Notes under the pieces: generated by a model
What the model was told of the DNA's origin: nothing
Seen by the model: only the letters and a program-made list of their open reading frames with translations
The model's database searches: none
DNA from: Pseudoalteromonas aurantia
Lineage (GTDB): Bacteria > Pseudomonadota > Gammaproteobacteria > Enterobacterales > Alteromonadaceae
Direction: 5' to 3'
NCBI RefSeq assembly: GCF_005886875.1
Contig: NZ_PNBY01000058.1
Coordinates: 1-64,000, forward strand
Length of the DNA: 64,000 nucleotides
Part shown: positions 53,649 to 62,584 of the stretch, one piece after another
Numbering within the stretch: position 1 is the first letter of the stretch
How the letters are laid out: the number at the start of each line of letters is the position of its first letter
Position numbers and translations under genes: made by a program

Positions 53649-55472
53649 ATGAGCAAAAAATCTTGCCAGCCAAGACCCTCTCGGATACCAGCAGAGCATA
53701 AAGGAATTCAGGTAAATTGTTGTAAGTTTACTAGATGCAGCAGCTTTGGTCTGACACCAGAGAAAGCTCGTCAGACCGATTTGTACCAAGAATATAATAA
53801 AGATAAATTAAACCGTCAAGTGCGTGAGTCAGACCCATACTACATGCTTACTGGCACCTCTATCTTATGTAGAGAATGTGATTCTTTAAACGCTCTCTCT
53901 AAAGAAAAAAATCAAGTTTATTATTCCCTTAAGAGTAATATTGCTGCTTCAGAAGAATTTGAACGAATTAGTTCTTATCTTCAGCGCCCCGGCACAATCT
54001 GCACTAGAGAAACTTGTCCCTCTCATGAAACCGGGATATATAACATCAAAAAGAAGGGTTACACAGGCAAAGGAACTCCTCGGTTCATGTGTAATGTTTG
54101 TGGTAAAACTTTTACTGGCAAGCCAATAGACAGACCGCACGAGAAAACTGAAATCAACAAGCAATTCTTTAAGCTTCTTGTAGCCAAAGCTCCCTTAAGG
54201 GTACTCGAATTTACCTTTGATATGAGTATGGGAGCGATCTATCGTAGAATTGACTTTATTCATCGCCAGTGCCTAGCATTTGTTGCAGATCGTGAAAGGA
54301 AACTCTTTGAATCAATGTCATTTGATAGGCTTTACTTATGTACTGATAGGATAGTAACTAAGAGTAATTGGACTAACAGGAAAAATAAAAAGAATTGTGA
54401 GTTCTATGGGATTGGCACAGCCGATTTATCTACTGATTATATATTTGCTTTCAATTTCAATTACGACCCTGATATGACCCCAGCCGAGGTGCAACAAGAA
54501 GCTTTAGATATCGAGGATGATAAGCAGCCTGTTTACAAACGGAAATTTGCTAGGGTGTGGTTAAAAGTCGATTTTGAAAAGTCAAAGAGAGAACGAGCCA
54601 ATAGAGAAAAGAAGCTATCAGGCTCACAAGAGGAACTTATCAAGAATAAATCGAATGAGATTTACGAGGAAGCTATGCTTTCCTCCGAGAATCTTGAGAA
54701 AAACACTGACTTGCCAGTGCAAGGTATGGAAGTTCACAACGAATATACCATGATTGCTCATTTCTATTTAATCCGTAAGCTAACACAGAATGCCGAAGCT
54801 ACACGTTTTTATATGGACTTGGATATGGGTATGAAAACTTGGTTTTTAGCTGCTTTTAAAGAGGAAATCCTCGAAGGCCGCTGCGATGGTTTTCTAGTTA
54901 GCATGGATAAAGAAATGACGGTAGACAATAAGCGTATCGCTGTTGAAAAGGCCAAAGACGCTATTGAAAAATTCAGTGGCTTGCCATATAGCTCATTGAG
55001 CCATCAACAAAGACACAGGGTGATCAACGATATGATTATCCAGAGCATTAATAACCCTTTTATGCCAGAAGGTTCAAAAGAAAAATGGATTGTTAATCCA
55101 ACACCCTTTATGGGAGAGCCAAACAAAAAGATCTCTGCGTTTACCAATATAGAAAGATTTGACAGTGAACATCAGGCAAACCTATATCGTAAAGGCTCTC
55201 TACACGCCATAGACAGGTTTTTTCAAAAACTTAGGCGCAGAGTTAACATATTTGAAAGACCGTTCCAGTCAGGCACTAATCAAGGCCGAACATGGAATGG
55301 GTATAGCCCCTATAACCCCGCTCTATATCAAAAAATGGCTGATATTTACCGTGTTTTTTACAACTACTGCGATACGTCAAAAAAATATAAGAAAACACCA
55401 GCTATGCGTTTAGGGCTAGCAAAGGGGCCTGTAGATATTGAAAAAATTATCTATTTCAATAAGTATGGTTAA
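53649..55472 (+). CDS. Transposase-like protein with zinc fingers, unassigned family
   Basis: A 607-residue protein. The N-terminal ~165 residues hold zinc-finger-like cysteine pairs (KGIQVNCCKFTRC; ILCRECDSL; CTRETCPSHE; FMCNVCGKTF), followed by a helix-turn-helix-like block (LLVAKAPLRVLEFTFDMSMGAIYRRI). The middle could be an RNase-H-type core: LYLCTDRIV, RFYMDLDMGMKTWF and later glutamates are candidate acidic residues. The C-terminus (GRTWNGYSPYNPALYQKMADIY, YKKTPAMRLGLAKGP) looks like transposase tails. I cannot tie it to a named IS family. ATG 53649 has no ribosome binding site; GTG 53607, inside the hairpin, would add 14 residues. Confidence 0.72.
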   Translation: MSKKSCQPRPSRIPAEHKGIQVNCCKFTRCSSFGLTPEKARQTDLYQEYNKDKLNRQVRESDPYYMLTGTSILCRECDSLNALSKEKNQVYYSLKSNIAASEEFERISSYLQRPGTICTRETCPSHETGIYNIKKKGYTGKGTPRFMCNVCGKTFTGKPIDRPHEKTEINKQFFKLLVAKAPLRVLEFTFDMSMGAIYRRIDFIHRQCLAFVADRERKLFESMSFDRLYLCTDRIVTKSNWTNRKNKKNCEFYGIGTADLSTDYIFAFNFNYDPDMTPAEVQQEALDIEDDKQPVYKRKFARVWLKVDFEKSKRERANREKKLSGSQEELIKNKSNEIYEEAMLSSENLEKNTDLPVQGMEVHNEYTMIAHFYLIRKLTQNAEATRFYMDLDMGMKTWFLAAFKEEILEGRCDGFLVSMDKEMTVDNKRIAVEKAKDAIEKFSGLPYSSLSHQQRHRVINDMIIQSINNPFMPEGSKEKWIVNPTPFMGEPNKKISAFTNIERFDSEHQANLYRKGSLHAIDRFFQKLRRRVNIFERPFQSGTNQGRTWNGYSPYNPALYQKMADIYRVFYNYCDTSKKYKKTPAMRLGLAKGPVDIEKIIYFNKYG

Positions 55473-55499
55473 CAACTGATTTTTGCGTCAATAGCCACT

Positions 55500-56138
55500 A
55501 TGGATATGTTAAAAAGGAATAGGAAAATTAAAATTATTGTCAAAGCGTGCCTGACCTGCATTCTAACTGCACTATCAATTAAAGCGTATACCTCAGAAAT
55601 TGTTAAGATTGAGTTGGGCGATGAAATATATTCGATCCCTAAAAATTACTTGTCTCCAAATGAAGGCTTACGAAATGCACAAGTTGCAAATGGCATGGTC
55701 GAAATCGGTATGTTTCTTCCTGATTATTCAGGGTACTCAGGTAATCGAAATTTACCAACAGTAGGGCCGTATGACGAAAATCAAATTAGTGCTTTTTGGA
55801 CAAGCAAAGGAACAGGAAAGAGACTTGATGCACAGTATCGACTAGATAATGGTCTGAAGTACAATTTAGTAAAAAGAAGCGAAGAAGATGACATCTTAGG
55901 ATTAGTGGCTTATCGACATAGCCATAACAAAGGTATCAGCTACATTGGGAGAAACACTTTTGGTTATTTAGTTGAGATAGATTGTTTTGAAAAAGTAATT
56001 AACCAATTGTGTAAAGCCCAGTACTACGATGAGAAAGAAGATATTGGCTTATTTTTTTCTTTTGATCATAAACACCTAAGTCAATGGACAGATATTAACA
56101 AAGTCCTAATAACAAAGATGCTTCAATGGAAAGCTTAA
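55500..56138 (+). CDS. Passenger gene of the element: secreted or anchored protein of unknown function
   Basis: A 212-residue protein with a basic start and hydrophobic helix (KIIVKACLTCILTALSIKAY) that fits a signal peptide or anchor. The mature part begins VKIELGDEIYSIPKNYLSP, a pattern I associate loosely with small periplasmic proteins found near toxins, including immunity proteins; this is not a firm match. Two cysteines (CFEKVINQLCKA) may form a disulfide. It starts 27 bp after the transposase-like gene and ends before the right terminator, so it travels with the element. Confidence 0.65.
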   Translation: MDMLKRNRKIKIIVKACLTCILTALSIKAYTSEIVKIELGDEIYSIPKNYLSPNEGLRNAQVANGMVEIGMFLPDYSGYSGNRNLPTVGPYDENQISAFWTSKGTGKRLDAQYRLDNGLKYNLVKRSEEDDILGLVAYRHSHNKGISYIGRNTFGYLVEIDCFEKVINQLCKAQYYDEKEDIGLFFSFDHKHLSQWTDINKVLITKMLQWKA

Positions 56139-56188
56139 AATCTTGTAATTATTTTATACAAATTGAAAGTGTGTTGTAAATTTACAGA

Positions 56189-56218
56189 AAAAGCCCATTC
56201 GATTTTGAATGGGCTTTT
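56189..56218. terminator. Bidirectional Rho-independent terminator inside the element
   Basis: AAAAGCCCATTC pairs with GAATGGGCTTTT (12 bp, perfect) around GATTTT. It ends the element's own transcript and can stop transcripts entering from cdd. Confidence 0.9.
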
Positions 56219-56245
56219 GTGTTTATAGCTTAGCTAAGATTCGCA

Positions 56246-56272
56246 AGGGACACATATCCGTATCAGCTTGCC
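56246..56272 (-). repeat. Right terminal inverted repeat
   Basis: It begins AGGGACACATATCCG and ends TATCAGCTTGCC. One base (A for G, ninth position) differs from the reverse complement of the left repeat. Confidence 0.92.
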
Positions 56273-56288
56273 ATGCGGGCCCTTTTTT
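56273..56288. other. Right target duplication and right half of the interrupted terminator
   Basis: ATGCG (56273-56277) repeats the left flank, followed by GGCCCTTTTTT (56278-56288), the exact reverse complement of the left arm at 53540-53550. Confidence 0.85.
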
Positions 56289-56306
56289 ATTATTAAAGCT
56301 ATTTAT

Positions 56307-57167
56307 TCACTTCACCAATACGTGTTGCAACACGCAATCGCTGCAATAGCTTTCTAATACAGCAGCAGCCACCGCTTTTTGGTTATGACCATTTGCAGTC
56401 TCCACGAGGGTGATCGAAGTCAATTCAACACAGTTTAGCGTCAGCCCTGCCAGTGCCAATTGACTCAATGCACTCTGCATTGGAGATAAACTGGGATTAT
56501 ATGCGGCATTTTCCGCATAACGTCCATAAAAACAGCCATGAGAGGCCGTTTTAATTTCAACGGCAGCAGGATTATGTGAATACGGGGCATAAGCAAGCAT
56601 AAACTGTTGTGCCAATTGGTGACTAATTTGCTCAGGAAATGCTATGTCCTCGTGAGTCTTCAGTGCCAATAAACAAAACTCATTTCCTAAATCTTTTGGA
56701 CCGAACGAATGAGGTAGCAATGACTGCAGGTCGGTCTCTAGCGCAGGAAGTACAATCTTTAACGTATCAGCACCTGCAATTTCATTCATAAACTGCCTAC
56801 AATGACCACATGGTGGCGCCGTAATCGCAATCACAGACACTGATTGCGCACCATTGATCCATGCGTTATTAATTGCAGCTTGTTCGGCATGGACAGTTAG
56901 GCTCAGAGCTTGGTGTGAAAACTCCAGGTTTGCGCCACAATAGGCATTTCCAGTGGTTTTATCATAAGCAATAGCACCCACATTAAACTGTGAGATTGGC
57001 GCTTGAGAAAAAGAAGTTGCCACAGGTAACAGAGCCTGTAGTAATGTACTTATGTCGCACTGTAATGTGTTGAGTAACGGTGTAAGAACCGATTTAGGAA
57101 TAAGCCCTTTGGACTGTTTCGCTTGCTCTGTTAAGTTTTTTATTTGAAGCGGAGTTAATACTGCCAT
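56307..57167 (-). CDS. cdd: Cytidine deaminase
   Basis: A 286-residue zinc enzyme of the long (E. coli-like) two-domain type that converts cytidine to uridine. The N-terminal active domain has HAEQAAINNAW (zinc histidine and catalytic glutamate) and APPCGHCRQFMNEI (two zinc cysteines). The C-terminal domain is the degenerate repeat used for dimer formation. It converges on udp: cdd makes uridine, which udp splits. Its downstream terminator is split by the element. Confidence 0.94.
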   Translation of the reverse strand: MAVLTPLQIKNLTEQAKQSKGLIPKSVLTPLLNTLQCDISTLLQALLPVATSFSQAPISQFNVGAIAYDKTTGNAYCGANLEFSHQALSLTVHAEQAAINNAWINGAQSVSVIAITAPPCGHCRQFMNEIAGADTLKIVLPALETDLQSLLPHSFGPKDLGNEFCLLALKTHEDIAFPEQISHQLAQQFMLAYAPYSHNPAAVEIKTASHGCFYGRYAENAAYNPSLSPMQSALSQLALAGLTLNCVELTSITLVETANGHNQKAVAAAVLESYCSDCVLQHVLVK

Positions 57168-57211
57168 TATTTATTCATAGTTAACCAATGGCAGCATAGT
57201 TTAAGCAGTAA

Positions 57212-57580
57212 TTAGTTATTACACAACCATTGCTTTGCAGATTTAAAACATTCGAAGTTTTCTGCATTCACATTAAAACGTTTGGCTTTTTGTAAAAATA
57301 AATCATGCATATACCCTTCAAACCCAACAACGCGTGCAATGCTTAAGTCTCTTAAGTAGTGTGCAATCTTAGGCATGATATTTACAATATCAATCGCTGC
57401 AAATCGGTGCTCTAAATTACTCACATCAACCAAAACCTTAGAGCTATTATGAGTTTTCGCGTATCCATTTGCTATTTGATAAACATCAACCACATCCTGT
57501 GCGCTCGCTGTGCCTCTCAGCGTCATCATCACCAACGATGTTGTTTCATCATAGGTAATACTTGTAGAAAGTGTGGACAT
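57212..57580 (-). CDS. STAS/SpoIIAA-like domain protein
   Basis: A 122-residue soluble protein with the alternating strand-helix pattern of the SpoIIAA-like family: an initial LVMMTLRGTASAQDVVDVYQ, then KVLVDVSNLEHRFAAIDIVNIMP and ARVVGFEGYMHDLFLQKAKRF. Roles in this family are mostly unknown; some bind lipids or act as regulatory partners. Co-directional with cdd upstream (45-bp gap). Confidence 0.6.
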   Translation of the reverse strand: MSTLSTSITYDETTSLVMMTLRGTASAQDVVDVYQIANGYAKTHNSSKVLVDVSNLEHRFAAIDIVNIMPKIAHYLRDLSIARVVGFEGYMHDLFLQKAKRFNVNAENFECFKSAKQWLCNN

Positions 57581-57726
57581 CGGACCTCAATATACAATAG
57601 TTTGCATACCTGCTTTTAATAAGCATTATGCTTTAAAAATAGACTACTGGTTTAACCAGAGGGGAATTCTTCTGGAAATGACAAGCGATGTCAATAAATT
57701 TAATATTAAAAAACTAAACAAAAATA

Positions 57727-57754
57727 AAAAACCAATCCTTTTAGATTGGTTTTT
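57727..57754. terminator. Bidirectional Rho-independent terminator
   Basis: AAAAACCAATC pairs with GATTGGTTTTT around CTTTTA. It terminates ppc on the minus strand. Confidence 0.85.
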
Positions 57755-57815
57755 ATACTATTTAAGAACGCAATGTTAATAAATGCATTATTAATTGCGT
57801 TTTATAACCTACCTA

Positions 57816-60449
57816 CTAACCTGTATTTCGCATACCCGCCGCAATACCTGTCATGGTGATCATCAGTGCATTGTCAATTACTTCACTGTGATTAGTACGT
57901 GAGCGCTTCAGTAGTTCTACCTGTAATACATTGAGTGGATCTGTGTATGGATTGCGTAACGCAATCGACTCTTTTATCCAAGGTTGTGCTGATAACAATG
58001 TTGATTTAGGTGCAAGCCGCTCTACCTGTTTTTTTACTTCAGCCAACTCACTGCGTAACTGCTGCCCCAATCCGTGGTACTGCGCTGTGACTAAGCCTTG
58101 CTCGTAGTGCTCACTAAGCCAGCTATCGGCTTTGCAAAACACCATTTCTAGCATTTCTAATCGAGTTCTAAAAAAAGGCCACTGTTCACTCATTTTAAGT
58201 AATTCAGCTTCGCCAAACTGCTCTAATGCGCCACAGAGGCCTTGTAATGCTCCCAACCAAGCAGGTAGCATGAGTCGATTCTGCGTCCAAGCAAATATCC
58301 AAGGGATCGCTCGCAAGCTCTCAACTCCACCATGCGGGTTACGTTTAGCTGGCCTTGATCCTAAAGGTAACTTAGCCAGCTCTACCTCGGGTGTGGCCAT
58401 TCTAAAATAAGGCACGAATTGCGGATTTTCTCGAACAACCGAACGATAATGCTGACAAGAATGATTAGAAATAGTATCCATTACCGCACGCCAATGCGGC
58501 TCAGGTTCAGGAGGCGGTAATAAATTGCTTTCAATAATTGCCGAGCTATATAGCGCAAAACTTTGTATAGCCACTTGCGGTAAACCGAACTTGAAGCGGA
58601 TCATTTCTCCCTGCTCTGTAACCCGTAAGCCATTTTTCAATGAACCAGGCGGTTGTGAACGAAGCGCTTGGGCAGCTGGTGCTCCGCCGCGACCAATCGT
58701 TCCACCTCGGCCATGAAATAAAATGAGTTCAATGTCTTGGCTTTCACATAAACCAATTAATTTTTCCATTGCACTGTACTGCGCCCAACCAGCGGCCATC
58801 ATTCCCGCATCTTTTGCCGAGTCGGAATACCCAATCATGACATATTGTTTACGATTAATTTGCTGCCTATACCAAGAGTGACTAAATAGTTCAGTCATCA
58901 CTTGCGAACCGCTATTTAAGTCATTTAACGTTTCAAACAATGGTGCTACAGGTAGTTTGAATCCACAACCGGCTTCTTGCAACAATAGCTCTACTGCAAG
59001 CACATCAGATGCTGAACGCGCCATTGAAATAATATAAATGCCCAGTGATTGCGAGTCTTGCTCTGCTATCACATTAAAAGTATCTAAGACTTCTTTTACA
59101 TTCGCGGTTGGCTGCCAGTGTTTTGGAATAAGTGGCCTGCGAGAATTTAACTCAGCAAGTAAAAAAGCTTGTTTGTCTTGTTCACTCCAATCTCCATATA
59201 CGCCAAGCCCTAAATACCCCGTCAATTCACTCAATACCTCAGTATGACGCGCTGAGTCTTGTCTGATATCTAATTTACATAAGTTCACACCAAAACACGC
59301 TAGACGCCTCAGTACATCGAGTAGTAAACCATCGGCAACCACTTTCATATCACACGCCACTAACGAGCGGTAGATTAGCTCTAACGGAGTTTTCAGCTGC
59401 GTTACATCACGGATACTATCTCGATATTTACTCGGTTGCTGTTTAATTTTATTTTCAAGCGCATGAATAGTATTCGTTATATCTGCTTTTAACCCTTTTA
59501 ATACATACCGATACGGCTCAGCTTGGTTATTAGCAACCTTTAGCAATTCATTGCTCGCTTGATGCATAGACAACTCTGCGCTGAGAGTGTCTAAGTCTCT
59601 TCGATACAAATCTAACGCCATCCAGCGGCCATGATCTAACACAGTTTGTGTGACGCTTGCCGTAACAAAAGGGTTACCGTCACGATCTCCGCCCATCCAA
59701 GAAGTAAAACTGACAGGCGAAAATGAATCGGGCAACTCAAGTGATAGTGCATCCTTTGTATGAGTATGAAACTGACGAATAAAGTCAGGTACAGCTTGCC
59801 ACAAACTATTCTCGATCACTGCAAATCCCCACTTAGCTTCATCAAGTGGTGTCGGTCTTTTTTGACGAATATCACTGGTGTGCCAAGCCTGACAAATCAA
59901 CTGCTCAATTCTATTTTTTATATATTCTTGTTGCTGGCTATCTAAGCCTTTTAACTCCATAGCGGCCAGACAGTCACTTAGCTCTACATGTTTATTAATA
60001 ATGGTCCGGCGCGTGACTTCTGTTGGATGTGCCGTTAGTACCAAATCCATCTTTAATTTTCCAATGGTTTCAGCTACTTCATTAAGGTTTAACGCCCCTT
60101 GCTCTATTTCGTCAGCAAGCGTCATAAATGTATTAGTTAAAGGCTGGATCACTCCATCAGGCGCGCCGCTTTTTGAGATTGTATGAAATTGATCCGCAAC
60201 GTTTGCCAAATTTAAGAAGTGGTTAAATGAACGCGCAACAGGGAGTAATTCATCGTCTTTTAACGCGTGTAGTGTCGCAATTAGCTTGCTCCTATCTTGC
60301 TCACTACCAGCACGCGACGATTTGGCTAATTGCCTTATTTTCTCTACTTTATCTAACATAGCAGGGCCTTGTGCCTGCTTTATCGTTTTACCGAGTAGTT
60401 CTCCCAACATACTTACGTTGGCACGAAGTGTTTGATATTGTTCAGTCAT
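57816..60449 (-). CDS. ppc: Phosphoenolpyruvate carboxylase
   Basis: An 877-residue enzyme that carboxylates phosphoenolpyruvate to oxaloacetate to refill the citric acid cycle. It has [13 protein letters not shown] (catalytic histidine), [47 protein letters not shown] (glycine-rich loop) and the conserved C-terminal end [10 protein letters not shown]. Length is standard. The second of two adjacent ATGs is taken as start; either is possible. Monocistronic. Confidence 0.97.
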   Translation of the reverse strand: MTEQYQTLRANVSMLGELLGKTIKQAQGPAMLDKVEKIRQLAKSSRAGSEQDRSKLIATLHALKDDELLPVARSFNHFLNLANVADQFHTISKSGAPDGVIQPLTNTFMTLADEIEQGALNLNEVAETIGKLKMDLVLTAHPTEVTRRTIINKHVELSDCLAAMELKGLDSQQQEYIKNRIEQLICQAWHTSDIRQKRPTPLDEAKWGFAVIENSLWQAVPDFIRQFHTHTKDALSLELPDSFSPVSFTSWMGGDRDGNPFVTASVTQTVLDHGRWMALDLYRRDLDTLSAELSMHQASNELLKVANNQAEPYRYVLKGLKADITNTIHALENKIKQQPSKYRDSIRDVTQLKTPLELIYRSLVACDMKVVADGLLLDVLRRLACFGVNLCKLDIRQDSARHTEVLSELTGYLGLGVYGDWSEQDKQAFLLAELNSRRPLIPKHWQPTANVKEVLDTFNVIAEQDSQSLGIYIISMARSASDVLAVELLLQEAGCGFKLPVAPLFETLNDLNSGSQVMTELFSHSWYRQQINRKQYVMIGYSDSAKDAGMMAAGWAQYSAMEKLIGLCESQDIELILFHGRGGTIGRGGAPAAQALRSQPPGSLKNGLRVTEQGEMIRFKFGLPQVAIQSFALYSSAIIESNLLPPPEPEPHWRAVMDTISNHSCQHYRSVVRENPQFVPYFRMATPEVELAKLPLGSRPAKRNPHGGVESLRAIPWIFAWTQNRLMLPAWLGALQGLCGALEQFGEAELLKMSEQWPFFRTRLEMLEMVFCKADSWLSEHYEQGLVTAQYHGLGQQLRSELAEVKKQVERLAPKSTLLSAQPWIKESIALRNPYTDPLNVLQVELLKRSRTNHSEVIDNALMITMTGIAAGMRNTG

Positions 60450-60568
60450 CATACGTCCTTTGTCTAGATTTTACGCTATTTACTATACAGAGATTAATAC
60501 TGAATAACAGCGATCTAATCTGCGTCTTATGACGTATTGATACACACAAAAATGACAAAAGGTAGGCA

Positions 60569-60949
60569 ATGAAAATTTTTTATGACGGTCAGTGTCCATT
60601 ATGCGCAAAAGAAATGACTAGCCTAAAACATCACGATACCGACAACAAAATCCATTTTATTGATGTTCATTCGAGCGCATTTGAACAGGATCATCCTAGC
60701 ATCAATAAACAGCGTGCATTACAAATACTGCATGGACTAGATAATGATAACAATTTGCTCCTAGGTCTAGACGTTACTTACTGTGCTTGGCAAACTGTAA
60801 ACAAGCATAAGTGGTTAATTATACTTAGAAAGCAGCCAATAAAGTGGTTTGCAGACAAGGCTTATCTATTCTTTGCCAAACACCGAATGAAAATTTCAGG
60901 GCTATTAATGCCTAACCAATGTGATAAATCAGGGTGTAAGTTAAAATGA
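60569..60949 (+). CDS. DCC-family (DUF393) thiol-disulfide-oxidoreductase-like protein
   Basis: A 126-residue protein starting MKIFYDGQCPLCAKEM, where D6 and C9-P-L-C12 form the family DxxCxxC motif. Two further cysteines near the end (QCDKSGCKLK) are unusual. The biochemical role of the family is not established. AAAGGTAGG before the ATG is the ribosome binding site. Its stop overlaps the SDR gene start by four bases (ATGA), showing coupling. Confidence 0.82.
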   Translation: MKIFYDGQCPLCAKEMTSLKHHDTDNKIHFIDVHSSAFEQDHPSINKQRALQILHGLDNDNNLLLGLDVTYCAWQTVNKHKWLIILRKQPIKWFADKAYLFFAKHRMKISGLLMPNQCDKSGCKLK

Positions 60950-61671
60950 CAACACAAAACCATTTTGTCATCGGCGCGTCTGCGGCGATTGCACAGAGCT
61001 TTATAGACAGACTACACCATCAAGATCCGAGCTCGCATGTCTATACTATTAGCCAACAAAACATAGAAGCGCATCACCATAACCGGACGCATATAGTGAG
61101 TGAATACAATGAAGACAGTATTGCTCATACGGTGGAGATGTTAAAAACCCCATTACAGCATGCCGCCACCATCACTATTTTTAACGGGCAATTACACAAC
61201 CAAGAATTTACACCAGAAAAGCGCTTAGAAGATATTTCTGAGAGTTATTTTGACTGGATTTTCAAAGCAAATACCCTAACACCGATACTTTGGCTTAAAA
61301 TGTTAGCACCACACTTGAGTAAGATCCGTCATCCATGTGTTGTCACCTCTCTAAGTGCGCGAGTTGCGAGTATCAATGAAAATGAGCTTGGCGGCTGGTA
61401 CTGCTACCGCGCGTCAAAAGCCGCACTCAACATGATGTTTAAAACAGCCTCGATTGAATATAAGCGCAGGGCTAAAACTACCAAACTGGTACTGTTTCAT
61501 CCGGGCACGACAGATAGCCCACTATCCAAACCTTTTCAAAAAAATGTCCCACAGGGGAAATTATTTACCCCTGAGTTTGTGGCCGAACGACTTTACGACC
61601 TAATACAAACACGTGTGATTGATGGCCAGCTAGACTATATTGATTGGCAAGGTCAAACAATAAGTTGGTAA
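60946..61671 (+). CDS. Short-chain dehydrogenase/reductase (C-factor-like)
   Basis: A 241-residue Rossmann-fold oxidoreductase. The nucleotide-binding loop reads VIGASAAIAQSF, a variant of GxxxGxG. The catalytic set is present: S in VTSLSARVAS, Y and K in GGWYCYRASKAALNM. It resembles C-factor/CsgA-type and other atypical SDRs. Substrate unknown. Coupled to the DCC gene and followed 47 bp later by a flavin reductase-like gene. Confidence 0.82.
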   Translation: MTTQNHFVIGASAAIAQSFIDRLHHQDPSSHVYTISQQNIEAHHHNRTHIVSEYNEDSIAHTVEMLKTPLQHAATITIFNGQLHNQEFTPEKRLEDISESYFDWIFKANTLTPILWLKMLAPHLSKIRHPCVVTSLSARVASINENELGGWYCYRASKAALNMMFKTASIEYKRRAKTTKLVLFHPGTTDSPLSKPFQKNVPQGKLFTPEFVAERLYDLIQTRVIDGQLDYIDWQGQTISW

Positions 61672-61718
61672 AGAAATAGACACCTCACACTTTCGCATAA
61701 CCATACAGAGAGATCTCC

Positions 61719-62375
61719 ATGTACTTTTGTAAAGATGATATTGTTCAGTTAGAGCAACGATATCGAACTCAACTCATTAACTCACTATCAGGATTTAAAA
61801 GTGCCAACCTTATTGGCACAACCGATAAAGCAGGAAATGAAAACCTTGCTATTGTAAGTTCTGTTTTTCATTTAGGTGCTCACCCTCCTCTAATGGGTAT
61901 GATAATGCGCCCTCACTCTGTACCTCGTCATACGCTAGAGAACATATTCGAGACTGAGGTTTACACTATAAATCATGTTAGCGAAGATATTTTCATTAGC
62001 GCACATCAAACATCAGCAAGGTACGATAAAACGCATTCTGAGTTTGACGCCGTTAAGCTCAGCCCACAATACCTTAAAGACTTCAAAGCGCCGTTCGTAT
62101 CACAAAGTAAAGTGAAAATCGGGCTGGCATTACGTTCTTCGCAAACCCTAGAAATAAACAACACTGAATTAGTCATTGGTGAGGTGGTTGAATTACATGT
62201 AGAAGATACTGCTATTAGCCAAGATGGCTTCATTGACATTGAAAGCTTAGGCACTGTAGCGTTATCAGGGCTCGATAGCTATCATCAAACGCGTAAGCTT
62301 GGTCGATTAAAGTATGCAAAAACCTCCGAAGTCCCTCAGTTTTTGGACCCTTTAAACCCAAAACCATTCGATTAA
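61719..62375 (+). CDS. Flavin-reductase-like (FMN-binding split barrel) protein
   Basis: A 218-residue protein with the flavin reductase domain: SANLIGTTDKAGNENLAIVSSVFHLGAHPPLMGMIMRP near the start, then ENIFETEVYTINHV. It probably binds FMN and acts as a reductase in the cytoplasm. AGAGAGATCTCC precedes the ATG. Position after the DCC and SDR genes suggests a redox operon without known substrate. Confidence 0.78.
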   Translation: MYFCKDDIVQLEQRYRTQLINSLSGFKSANLIGTTDKAGNENLAIVSSVFHLGAHPPLMGMIMRPHSVPRHTLENIFETEVYTINHVSEDIFISAHQTSARYDKTHSEFDAVKLSPQYLKDFKAPFVSQSKVKIGLALRSSQTLEINNTELVIGEVVELHVEDTAISQDGFIDIESLGTVALSGLDSYHQTRKLGRLKYAKTSEVPQFLDPLNPKPFD

Positions 62376-62584
62376 ACTCATTTACCAACTGTGTTGACGA
62401 CCTCATTAATCGTTCGTCAACATCACCAGAAAAGGCTATCCACAGCTTTTGCTAAACTTATTAGCATGTTAAACATTCAAACACCTTACTGCGTCACCAC
62501 AATGAATGTATTACTTGCCAGTATGTATTGTATTTCCATATCAGTCATTTACACTGTAGGAACAAGTAGCTTTGGAGCATCATT

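Larger units (their letters stand above)
53556..56272 (+). mobile_element. 2.7-kb transposon-like element inserted in a terminator loop
   Basis: A 2717-bp element bounded by 27-bp terminal inverted repeats that match at 26 positions and flanked by direct repeats ATGCG. The exact duplication could be 5, 7, 9 or 11 bp, because the repeat tips resemble the palindromic target, giving a shared GCCATGCGGGC string. It carries a transposase-like gene and a secreted passenger gene on the plus strand, a hairpin-plus-T-run at its left end and a strong bidirectional terminator near its right end. Removing it restores AAAAAAGGGCC-ATGCG-GGCCCTTTTTT, a Rho-independent terminator between convergent udp and cdd. 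The near-perfect ends and duplication suggest recent insertion. IS family not identified. Confidence 0.88.

Noticed and set aside
54580..54720. Lysine/glutamate-rich stretch in the transposase-like protein as a possible frameshift or fusion point
   Set aside because: The frame is continuous and the flanking parts are both compatible with one protein; it is more likely a charged linker.
57573..57779. 68-codon frame between the STAS-like gene and ppc
   Set aside because: Its end is simply the translated terminator hairpin at 57727-57754; no start signal.
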